NCBI GenBank assembly: GCA_015487755.1
Contig: WFPG01000176.1
Span: forward strand, 1 to 9,277
Origin: Acidobacteriota bacterium
Lineage (GTDB): Bacteria; Acidobacteriota; Holophagae; Thermotomaculales; Thermotomaculaceae
Direction: 5' to 3'
DNA: 9,277 bases
Numbering within the stretch: position 1 is the first letter of the stretch; each line of letters begins with the position of its first letter. Under the pieces are notes generated by a model, which did not search any database, was not told the DNA's origin, and saw nothing but the letters and a program-made list of their open reading frames with translations. A program made the position numbers and the translations under genes. Below, piece by piece: positions 1 to 7,500 of this stretch.

Positions 1-233
1 GAATAAAACAAATTGACAAAAAAACCGTTGTGGGCTTGTTGCTTGTTTCAGAAAATTCAAAAAAAACCCAACCTGTCAAACCCGCAAAGCAAAAATACTA
101 TGTAAATCAATACAAAAACAATGCCGACATACTTCTTGAAAAACTTGCCGAACTTGAAAAGTTATACAAAAGCGGAAAGATTTCAAAAGAGGAATATATG
201 GAAAAAAAATACAAACTAATAGAACAATTTTAG
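1..233 (+). CDS. C-terminal tail of an unidentified protein with a SHOCT-like end (5' partial)
   Basis: The reading frame is open from the left edge (first whole codon at 3) to the TAG at 231-233, so this is probably the end of a gene that begins outside the window. A GTG at 30 could act as a start but has no Shine-Dalgarno sequence ahead of it, which favours a truncated gene. About 77 residues are visible: a short hydrophobic patch (VVGLLLV), a Lys/Pro/Gln-rich linker, then a charged helical end with the pattern LEKLAELEKLYKSGKIS followed by KEEYMEKKYKLIEQF. That 'L..L..L...G.I..EEY...K..L' pattern is typical of SHOCT-type short C-terminal oligomerisation motifs. The family of the main body cannot be told. 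The stop overlaps the ribosome binding site of the next gene, so it is probably co-transcribed with the aminopropyltransferase gene. Confidence 0.6.
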   Translation, partial: IKQIDKKTVVGLLLVSENSKKTQPVKPAKQKYYVNQYKNNADILLEKLAELEKLYKSGKISKEEYMEKKYKLIEQF

Positions 234-239
234 GAGGGG
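232..239 (+). promoter_or_regulatory. Ribosome binding site of the speE-like gene
   Basis: AGGAGGGG lies 2 nt before the ATG at 242, and its AGGAGG core ends 4 nt before it. It overlaps the stop codon of the upstream gene. It fixes the speE-like start at 242 and suggests translational coupling. Confidence 0.75.
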
Positions 240-241
240 AA

Positions 242-1129
242 ATGGAGGTTTACGGATTATTCGGAAGAGACAGAATAGAACTTTTTGAAACAATGGGCGG
301 CGAACTTGCATTTGTCCACAGAATTGAAAGGGTGCATTTCCACAAAAGAAGCAAGTACCAGGACATACTTGTAGGGGAAAACAACCTTCACGGAAAAATG
401 CTAATATTAGACAATGTATTTAATGTTTCTACCCTTATGGAAGCTTACTACCACGAGCCTATGGCACACATCCCGGTTGCTTTGACAAACAGGGAGAATA
501 CTGAAGCCCTTATTATTGGGGGAGGGGATTTCGGGGTTGCGTACCACCTTTTAAAACACAAAAACATAAAAAAAGTTACAATGTGCGAAATTGACGACAT
601 GGTAGTGGATGTTTGCAGGGAACATTTCCCCTGGGCTGAAAAATGCGAAAAAGACCAAAGGTTTAAACTTGAAATAGGAAACGGTTTTAAATACCTTGAC
701 CAATTAGACGAAAACTCTCTGGACATAATAATTGTTGATTCCACAGACCCCTTTGACAAGGCGGGGATTTTGATTTCAGAAGAGTTTTATCAAAAATTAA
801 AAAGAGTGATAAAAATGGACGGAGTAATAATTCAACTTATCTCCGACTTTCACATATACGGGGAATGTTACTCTTATGTATTGCCACGGGTTGAAAAATG
901 CTTTGAGGGAGTTAAGGTTATAGCAGTTCCTGTCGCATTTTACATTACAGGCTATACGGGAATGCTGCTCTTTTCAAAAGACAAAGAAATGCTAAACCCG
1001 TCAAGGATACCTGAAAACTTTGTTTCAAAAATTCCCGATGTAAAAACCCTGACAGACTTAAATTTAAGAGCGTTTCTTGAATTACCGCCGATTTTGAAAA
1101 AACATATTGCAAAATACTCAACAAAGTAG
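242..1129 (+). CDS. speE: Spermidine-synthase-family aminopropyltransferase
   Basis: The 295-residue product has the usual length and layout of spermidine synthases, which transfer the aminopropyl group of decarboxylated SAM to putrescine in the cytoplasm. Visible landmarks are an N-terminal beta region with YQD (39-41), LDN (57-59), YHE (70-72), the nucleotide loop GGGDFG (93-98), the acidic residue after strand 2 (E116 in CEID), GNG (146-148, where GDG is commoner) and the catalytic-loop motif DSTDP (166-170), followed by EEFY (180-183) and YITG (234-237). These place it in the family with confidence. The substrate is less certain: in 'LDNVFN...LMEAYYHE' the usual Gln of VxQ is Asn61 and the usual Asp of the DEFxYxE motif is Met66, and the C-terminal YYN of the (K/R)YYNxxxHxAAFxLP block is missing (here LNLRAFLELP). 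It may act on another amine or be a specialised paralogue. No speD or arginine decarboxylase gene is in view. It is part of the + strand operon, 2 nt before nadB. Confidence 0.85.
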   Translation: MEVYGLFGRDRIELFETMGGELAFVHRIERVHFHKRSKYQDILVGENNLHGKMLILDNVFNVSTLMEAYYHEPMAHIPVALTNRENTEALIIGGGDFGVAYHLLKHKNIKKVTMCEIDDMVVDVCREHFPWAEKCEKDQRFKLEIGNGFKYLDQLDENSLDIIIVDSTDPFDKAGILISEEFYQKLKRVIKMDGVIIQLISDFHIYGECYSYVLPRVEKCFEGVKVIAVPVAFYITGYTGMLLFSKDKEMLNPSRIPENFVSKIPDVKTLTDLNLRAFLELPPILKKHIAKYSTK

Positions 1130-1131
1130 CC

Positions 1132-2703
1132 ATGAAGCTTGACGCCTTAATAATAGGCTCGGGCATTAGCGGGCTTACCCTTGCCTACATTTTGGGAAAA
1201 AGCGGACAAAGAGTTTGTGTTGTTACCAAAGAGGACAGAATTGAAAAATGCAACACATACTTTGCACAGGGCGGAATAGTCTTTAAAGGAATTAACGACT
1301 CCCCCGAACTTTTAGTTAAAGACATAGTAAAAGCAGGGGGAAAACTCGTAAACAAAAAGGTTGCGAGAGTGATTGCCTCAAAGGGTCATGAAGTTGTAAA
1401 CAAATTGCTTATTGAAGAAATAGGGGTAGCGTTTAACAAAAAAGGAAAGGCATTTTCATTAACGAAAGAGGGTGCCCATTCAATCCCGAGAATTCTTTAC
1501 AAAAACGACTACACAGGCAAAGAGATTGAATTAAAACTTATTGAAAAAGTTAAAAGCCTGAAAAATGTAAAAATTCTTACAAATTGTATGGCAATAGACT
1601 TAATTACCAACACCCACCATTCAAAAAACCCTGAAGAAAGGTATAAGAAAAAAGAAATCTGGGGAGTTTACGCTTACTTTACAAAAGAAAAAAAGGTTGA
1701 AGCCGTTTTTGCGGAAAACACAATCCTTGCGACAGGGGGAGTAGGCTACCTTTTCAAACACACAACAAACCCTGACAGCGCAACCGGGGACGGCATAGCA
1801 ATGGCAATAAGGGCAGGCTGTGAGGTAATCAATTCAGAGTTTATACAATTCCACCCTACCACCTTATACCTTCCCTACTCAAACGAAAGGTTTTTAATTT
1901 CTGAATCAGTGAGAGGGGAAGGGGCAGAGATTGTCAACAAAGACGGAGAAGCAATATTAAAAAAATACCACCCATTAGGCTCATTGGCACCGAGGGATAT
2001 TGTTTCGAGGGCAATATTTGACTACCTTACAAAAACAAAAGAGCCCTGCGTTTACCTTGACCTTACAAAGGTTAAAGAGAAATACAATTTAAAAGAGAGG
2101 TTTCCCCAAATTTATCGCAAATGTATTGAAAAAAACATTGATATAGAAAACAACCCCATACCTGTAATTCCTGCGGCACATTACTTCTGCGGGGGTATAA
2201 AAGCAAGGTTAAACGGGGAGACAGGGATAAAAAGGCTTTTTGCAATAGGGGAATGCGCCTGCACAGGGCTACACGGCGCAAACAGGCTTGCGTCAACATC
2301 TCTACTTGAAGGGCTGGTAATGGCTTACCTTTGCGGAGAGTATTTGAAAAGAAAAAGGGAAAAACTTTCAGAAAAAAGGATAAAACAAATTCCTGAATGG
2401 ATAGAGCCTGAAGGGGAAATTGCAGACCCTGTTTTAATTGAGGGGGATATAGAAAACATAAGAAACCTTATGTGGAACTATGCGGGAATAATCCGCTCTA
2501 CAAAAAGGCTTAAAAGGCTTGAGACAGAACTATTATTCCTTTACAACACAGTTGAAAACTTCTACAAAGAAAACAAACTCTCAAAAAGGCTTATTGAATT
2601 GAGAAACATGATTACAGTATCAAGGGTTATAACAAAACAGGCTTTAAGGAACAAAGAAAGTCAGGGATGTCACTATATTACCTCTGAAAGGGAGGAGTTA
2701 TGA
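1132..2703 (+). CDS. nadB: L-aspartate oxidase
   Basis: The 523-residue flavoprotein oxidises L-aspartate to iminoaspartate, the first step of de novo NAD synthesis; electrons go to oxygen or fumarate. The N-terminal FAD-binding loop GSGISG (9-14) begins right after the start, which supports the ATG at 1132. Further landmarks are TYFAQGGIV (42-50), EGAHS (113-117, the NadB block with the Glu associated with aspartate recognition), ATGGVGYLF (200-208), the FAD motif NPDSATGDG (213-221), QFHPT (239-243), ESVRGEGA (258-265), PAAHYFCGG (347-355) and GECACTGLHGANRLAS (373-388). His241, Arg261, His350 and Arg385 match the positions of the usual catalytic and substrate-binding residues. Length, the EGxHS block and the C-terminal RNKESQGCHY (507-516) favour NadB over the fumarate reductase flavoprotein. 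The usual Arg of ESRG is Gln511. There is no Shine-Dalgarno sequence; the start is 2 nt after the preceding stop, so translation probably depends on coupling. nadA and nadC are not in view. Confidence 0.93.
   Translation: MKLDALIIGSGISGLTLAYILGKSGQRVCVVTKEDRIEKCNTYFAQGGIVFKGINDSPELLVKDIVKAGGKLVNKKVARVIASKGHEVVNKLLIEEIGVAFNKKGKAFSLTKEGAHSIPRILYKNDYTGKEIELKLIEKVKSLKNVKILTNCMAIDLITNTHHSKNPEERYKKKEIWGVYAYFTKEKKVEAVFAENTILATGGVGYLFKHTTNPDSATGDGIAMAIRAGCEVINSEFIQFHPTTLYLPYSNERFLISESVRGEGAEIVNKDGEAILKKYHPLGSLAPRDIVSRAIFDYLTKTKEPCVYLDLTKVKEKYNLKERFPQIYRKCIEKNIDIENNPIPVIPAAHYFCGGIKARLNGETGIKRLFAIGECACTGLHGANRLASTSLLEGLVMAYLCGEYLKRKREKLSEKRIKQIPEWIEPEGEIADPVLIEGDIENIRNLMWNYAGIIRSTKRLKRLETELLFLYNTVENFYKENKLSKRLIELRNMITVSRVITKQALRNKESQGCHYITSEREEL
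2690..2697 (+). promoter_or_regulatory. Ribosome binding site of the MEMO-family gene, inside nadB
   Basis: GGGAGGAG lies within the last codons of nadB, just ahead of the ATG at 2700. Together with the ATGA overlap of stop and start it fixes this start and indicates coupled translation. Confidence 0.7.
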
Positions 2704-3740
2704 AAAATATATTGTTTGTTTTTTCAGTTCTGGTTTTTGCTATCGGTGTTTTTTCAAAAGACAATGTGAGAAAGCCTTTTGACGATGTGTCTTATGCTTG
2801 GAGTAATGAGCAGATTGAGGTTTTAATTAACACAATTGAAAAAATGAAAATGCCTTACAACAAGGTAGATGGGCAAATCGTTGCTGCAATATTCCCTCAT
2901 GACGACCACCTTTACTCGGGAGTTACTATAAACTCACTTGTTAAACAAATAGGAAAAAGAAAACTTGCCGTAATATTCGGGGTTACCCACAAAATGGCAA
3001 GAAAGATGGGAGGCCCTGTAAAAAACACCCTAATCTTTGACAATTTTGATTACTGGTATGCACCCTATCAGAATGTGAAAGTATCTAATTTAAGGGACTA
3101 CCTTGAAAAAAACTTAAATGAAAAAGATTACATTGAAAGCAACATATTTCATTCTTATGAGCACTCTATTGAAGCGGTGCTTCCGTTTTTAAATTATTAC
3201 TCAAAAGGAATTGAAATTATGCCTATTATGGTGCCACCCATGGATTTGAAAACCATGGACAGGCTTTCAAACAAACTTTCAAAAGCCATTGCAAACTACC
3301 TTAAAGAAAACAATTTAACCTTCAAAGATGTTGTATTTTTAATCTCTGCAGACGCAAACCATTATGGGGAAGACTTCCATAACCTTGAATTCGGGAAAGG
3401 GGAAGAGGGGCATAGAAAAGCAAGAAAACACGATTTGGATATCTTTGAAAAATACTATAAAGCAAAAATCACAAAAGAAAGGGTAAAAAGCATTGTAAAA
3501 GACGGTGTTTATAAAAAAACATTGTGGTGCGGAAGGTATTCCATTCCATTCGGGCTTTTAACAACAGAAAAAATAGTTGAAAAAATTGCAGACAAAAACC
3601 TTTACGGCCACTTTGTACGCTACGACGACACTTACATTGACCCGATAATCCCGTTAAAAGGGTACGGATTTGGAGTTTCAGCACCTTTTTCCCTTAAACA
3701 CTGGGTAGGCCATATGGCAATTGCATTTACTTTAAAATAA
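2700..3740 (+). CDS. Exported MEMO1-family protein (AmmeMemoRadiSam protein B-like)
   Basis: The 346-residue product belongs to the MEMO1 family, whose fold is related to LigB/class III extradiol dioxygenases. Conserved blocks are seen in order: PHDDHLYSG (66-74, family PHAGYxYSG), FGVTHK (93-98, family GPxH), EHSIEAVLPF (154-163), PIMVP (175-179), SADANHYG (216-223, family S-D-x-x-HYG) and CGRYSIP (277-283). The expected pocket set is complete: His67, His97, Asp218, His221 and Cys277; in human MEMO1 the equivalent residues form the metal-binding pocket. Residues 1-19 form a typical Sec signal peptide (Lys2, a hydrophobic core, then VFS before KD), so the protein is probably exported, unlike cytosolic MEMO proteins. 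The AMMECR1 and radical SAM partners that often accompany bacterial MEMO are not in view. The start overlaps the nadB stop (ATGA), so it closes the + strand operon. The biochemical role of bacterial members is not established; no substrate is proposed here. Confidence 0.85.
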   Translation: MKNILFVFSVLVFAIGVFSKDNVRKPFDDVSYAWSNEQIEVLINTIEKMKMPYNKVDGQIVAAIFPHDDHLYSGVTINSLVKQIGKRKLAVIFGVTHKMARKMGGPVKNTLIFDNFDYWYAPYQNVKVSNLRDYLEKNLNEKDYIESNIFHSYEHSIEAVLPFLNYYSKGIEIMPIMVPPMDLKTMDRLSNKLSKAIANYLKENNLTFKDVVFLISADANHYGEDFHNLEFGKGEEGHRKARKHDLDIFEKYYKAKITKERVKSIVKDGVYKKTLWCGRYSIPFGLLTTEKIVEKIADKNLYGHFVRYDDTYIDPIIPLKGYGFGVSAPFSLKHWVGHMAIAFTLK

Positions 3741-3839
3741 TAGAACAATTCCCGATACAAACAAATTTTAAGTTTTTGCGTCTTCAAGCATAAAAAAAGC
3801 CCCGAAAAATCGGGGCTTAAAATTTTCTAAAAACGATTG
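3741..3839. other. Convergent intergenic region
   Basis: These 99 bases separate two converging operons. They hold the terminator hairpin described separately; the remaining sequence (3741-3790) is AT-rich and shows no gene or promoter I can support. Confidence 0.8.
3792..3826. terminator. Rho-independent terminator, strong for the - strand pilin operon, possibly bidirectional
   Basis: A perfect 9-bp stem (AAGCCCCGA at 3797-3805 with TCGGGGCTT at 3810-3818) encloses an AAAA loop (3806-3809). Read on the - strand, the stem runs straight into seven U residues (3798 back to 3792), the classical intrinsic terminator, 22 nt past the stop of the FimT/GspH-type gene. Read on the + strand, the hairpin is followed by UUAAAAUUUU, a poorer tail, so it may also end the MEMO-family transcript but less efficiently. 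Confidence 0.88.
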
Positions 3840-4538
3840 TTACAATTCCCTTGGAACAAAATTTCCTGTACCATCGTCTTCAAGTTTAATAATCCTCAAA
3901 AAAGTGGTGGTTATCAACACAAAGTACTGCCTGTCCTGTTCCTGTTGATCTATATCATCAACATGTCTGAACAAAACTAACCCTCCGGGAGTAAGCGAAA
4001 CTCCGCCTGACCTTATCACAAAAACCCCCTCAGGCCTGATAATTATCTTTGAATTAGTGCCTATTATAGATATGTTTTCAAACCCTGTTCCATAAATTGA
4101 GGAAAGGTCAAGGGTGCTCCCTCCCGATTCGGTAGTTGTAGAAAAAACAACATCGGGAATAAAATAATAATCTCCGGTATAACCGGCAGGCCTTCCGGGA
4201 TCCACCTTGTCCCCGGTTGTTACAAAATATGCAAGCAACCTATCGTTTGCTCCGCCGTATGTAAAGCTTTCATCACCGTCAATATACATTCTTAACCTTA
4301 CTCCAGCGGCAAAAGAAGGGTCAACTTCAACTATAACCTGCTTATAATTTGACATGGACTCCTTCATACCGTCCGTTAGCATTGTCTTAAAAACAAATGC
4401 CGCTTTCTTTACCCTTGAATCTCTCATTGATGTTCCCATTGTAAGGGCTGCGGCGCCCATTATAATAATGAGCACCGCAATAACAACCAATAACTCTATT
4501 AGAGAAAACCCCTTTTGTTTTTTTAATAAACTATCCAT
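3840..4538 (-). CDS. Type IV prepilin, FimT/GspH-type minor (pseudo)pilin
   Basis: The 232-residue product begins with a short basic leader (MDSLLKKQKG) followed by FSLIELLVVIAVLIIIMGAA, a textbook class III prepilin signal. Cleavage is expected after Gly10, giving N-methylated Phe+1 with Glu at +5, and the hydrophobic helix spans about 11-34. The following segment (SRVKKAAFVFKTMLTDGMKESM) fits the amphipathic helix extension of FimT/GspH/FimU-type pilins, and the remainder (about 70-232) is beta-rich with IIIRPEGVFVIRSGG resembling the GspH-type C-terminal fold ('i.F.p.G'). It is somewhat longer than the usual FimT/GspH. It would insert in the inner membrane, be processed by the prepilin peptidase and join the pilus-priming complex. 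The start overlaps the pilY1 end by 16 nt and has the ribosome binding site AGGAG at 4546-4550, 7 nt upstream, so it is the last gene of the operon. FimT, FimU and GspH cannot be separated here. Confidence 0.85.
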   Translation of the reverse strand: MDSLLKKQKGFSLIELLVVIAVLIIIMGAAALTMGTSMRDSRVKKAAFVFKTMLTDGMKESMSNYKQVIVEVDPSFAAGVRLRMYIDGDESFTYGGANDRLLAYFVTTGDKVDPGRPAGYTGDYYFIPDVVFSTTTESGGSTLDLSSIYGTGFENISIIGTNSKIIIRPEGVFVIRSGGVSLTPGGLVLFRHVDDIDQQEQDRQYFVLITTTFLRIIKLEDDGTGNFVPREL

Positions 4539-7500
4539 GACCCAGCTCCTACTTTTTTAGCATCTGAACAATTGGTTGAAAAAGGAGAATAAACAGGTAT
4601 AGAAGCAGAACCTGCACTGTCATCAAGAGGCAAAATTCTCAATGGGCCGTCGGGAGTGTTAATCCATACAGTTCCGCTAACACCTGTCCTAACCGGGCTT
4701 CCGCTTCTGCCTTTAGATACCATTGAACCGTAATCACTCTGATCATCCTCCCTTGTTCCTACAAATAAATCTGTAACACCGAGTATGTAGAGATAAGAGT
4801 TTCCAAGCCCGCAGTAATCACCGCTTGAAGGATACTGGTAGGTTACAAAAACACTAACAGTTTCAAACTGAGTTGTTCCGGTATCCGGGTCTTCATAAAA
4901 GTAAGTGGTAATAAGTGGGTCTGCAAACATAGTTTCATTAACCTGTAAGTTAAAGTAATAACCGTCATTACCGCCAAGAGGGACAACAGTATTAAAGTTG
5001 GTGTGGTTCACATAATCGGTTAAATCAACAAGGTTTTTATTACCGGTACATGATTCAGTTGGATATGCTTTAAAGGTATAAAGCGTTGCATTGTTTGCAA
5101 ATATTCCCGAGTAAACATCAGCACAACCTAATTCTCCAAGAGAAACCCATTCACTATTACTTGAATCTACATAGACGGCAGGAAGTGTAATAATAGCATA
5201 CCCGTTATTGGTTTCAAAAACCTTGCAGGTATCATTAGTAAGAAAATCATACCTGAAAAGTTCTCCGTGCGTTGAACCTACATACACACCTTTTATGTAT
5301 CTTGCTTCAGAATCCAAAATACCTGCCGGCGCAGCAAAAAGGAAATCATCGTTGCTCCCGCTAATTAACGATTTTTTATATATCAGCTCACCACTGTCAA
5401 CATCCATTACATACAAATCTTTACCTTTAGAGTCATCAATACTATAACCTGATGTAAAGAAACCGACATTAACATAATTGTCGTTCATTTTACTTAACCA
5501 AACGGCAGGATATGCCCAGGTTTCACCCATATCAGAATAATCAGAACTTGTAGAAGTATCCCATTTGATCTGAGGTTCAAGTGGGTCGGTAACATCTAAG
5601 CAGAAGTATGAGTTTCCGCCTCCTCCCAATCCGCAAATCAAAATTGTACGCCATGAATCATTGTCAGGGTTATCGTCGTCCAGGTTTCCTATATCAACTA
5701 TTTTGGGAGAAGAAGCAACTCCGTATATGTGCATATTTCTTCCCAATGCATCCTGGTTGGTTACATCTACCTGGCCTGACGGATTGTTTTCAGGATCATA
5801 ATTGTTCACCATCTCTTTCAGGTTATCAATAACCCCCCACGGAATAACCGCCCACTCTTCTTTCCCTGTGTATGCGTTAAAGCCGTGAAGCATACCGTCA
5901 TTTGCACCGACTACAACCACCGGTGTTCTTAAATGCCTTGCGACAATTTTATACTTCAGATAACTGTCTCTCCAGTCTTCAAAACCCATTTCAGGCTCAT
6001 ATATTGTTGCAGGAGAAGAGTAAGTAATATCACCTAACATTCTTGACTGAACAAACTCAATAAATTTTGCCGCCTTTTCTATTGCATTTGGGTCTCCTGC
6101 ATACACGCTATCTGCCACAACAGACACAAGGTTTGGAGCAGGTATCCACCTTTGCTGAGAACTATCGTAAACAAACTGATTTAAATTAATCATTTGAAAA
6201 TTAGGATATGCTCCGTTAGGAATAACAAGTTTTATGTTTCTCCACGGTATAAAATCATCCTCAGTTGTCTTGTAATTTGTCATTCCAAGAGCATCCCTTA
6301 TTCCCGGTACATGATTCCCGTTATCATCGGAACCGTTAAGTAATTGACTTAATTCTTCCCTTGCACTCCATATTACAGGGTAATCAGGTTTGTAAGTCCC
6401 CGTTTGAGAATCATATATTTGCGGGAAATAATATAGTTTATTATCGGTAGCACTTCTGTACATCGGCATATAGGCAACCAAATCCCCTTCCCATGAAGGA
6501 TAAAAAACTTTGGTGGTAAACATAATGTTTGCCTCAAGGGCAGGATAGGTGCCTTCATATACCTGGCCTGAAGGAGTAATAAATTGATTCGCTTTAAAAA
6601 TTGAACCGCTTGGTGCTTTATTCGGGTTAATGGTACCGAAAATAACATCTGAATTTATTACTACCTCTTGAGCAGATGCCGAGTGAACCGCATCTGAGAA
6701 AGCCTGCATAAGTTCTTCCGAATCCTGAGGCATATAAGCTTGAGTAGAGTTGTTGGTATAATCCCCGTCGTCTCCTGCATCCGCCCAATCGTCTAACCAT
6801 TGCCTATCACTATCTTTCAAAGATAAACCAATAATATATGTTTTTGTCCCCCTATTTGAAGTACCTACCTGGATTATGTGGTCACGATAAATCTGGCTGA
6901 TTGTATCTCTTATTGCCTCATTACTGCAACCACTTTCAGTACATTCACCGTCTGTCATAAATACAACCGCATAGTTTCTGCAAGCTTGATAACTGTCCTG
7001 GCCATATTTATATGATAAATATCTTCTTACATCTCTCATACATGATTGAATAGGGGTGTACCCTCTTGCAAATATCTCTTTCCTTAAATAACCGTTTACC
7101 ACCTCGTCTTCATTAGCATTCTTTAAATCCACCCACTCAATAAGAGACTGCCTGTTACTTTGAGTATCAATTTCGTCTGAAGGCCAATCTTCCCAAACCG
7201 AAAGCCCTGGGCTTGAAGAAGTAACATACCAGTAATAAGAATACCTTTTCAAACCGTCTGCATCCCAGACGGTAGTCCTTGAAGCCCTGGCTTTGTAAGT
7301 CCCTAAAGCAAACCTAACTTCCGGGTTTGCAGTAAAGATTCTCTGCAAAACGGTTTTCAAGGCAGTCATTTTAGAAACATAGATATTGAAATGCAACCCG
7401 AACCTTTCATAGTAAAGCCTGTAGGAAGTATATGAAGTTTTAAGATACAATTTCCATGTACCAAATTTATCCTGCCCATAAAAATCAGGGAAAGCATACT

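Noticed and set aside
30..233. A complete 67-residue gene starting with GTG at 30.
   Set aside because: No ribosome binding site precedes it and the frame is open to the window edge, so a 5'-truncated larger gene is more likely.
448..759. Antisense open frame within the speE-like gene.
   Set aside because: It has no ribosome binding site or recognisable domain and lies wholly opposite a well-supported gene.
217..3750. The string TAATAGAACAATT near the end of the first gene and again after the MEMO-family stop.
   Set aside because: A single 13-base AT-rich match, coding in one copy and non-coding in the other, with no further similarity around it.
3763..3825. A 10-bp inverted repeat (AAATTTTAAG at 3763-3772, CTTAAAATTT at 3816-3825) that could compete with the terminator hairpin.
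   Set aside because: It is almost all A/T, expected by chance in this sequence, and far weaker than the GC-rich 9-bp stem.
5608..5832. Open frames on the + strand within pilY1.
   Set aside because: Shadow frames of the long PilY1 coding region, with unlikely composition and no start signals.
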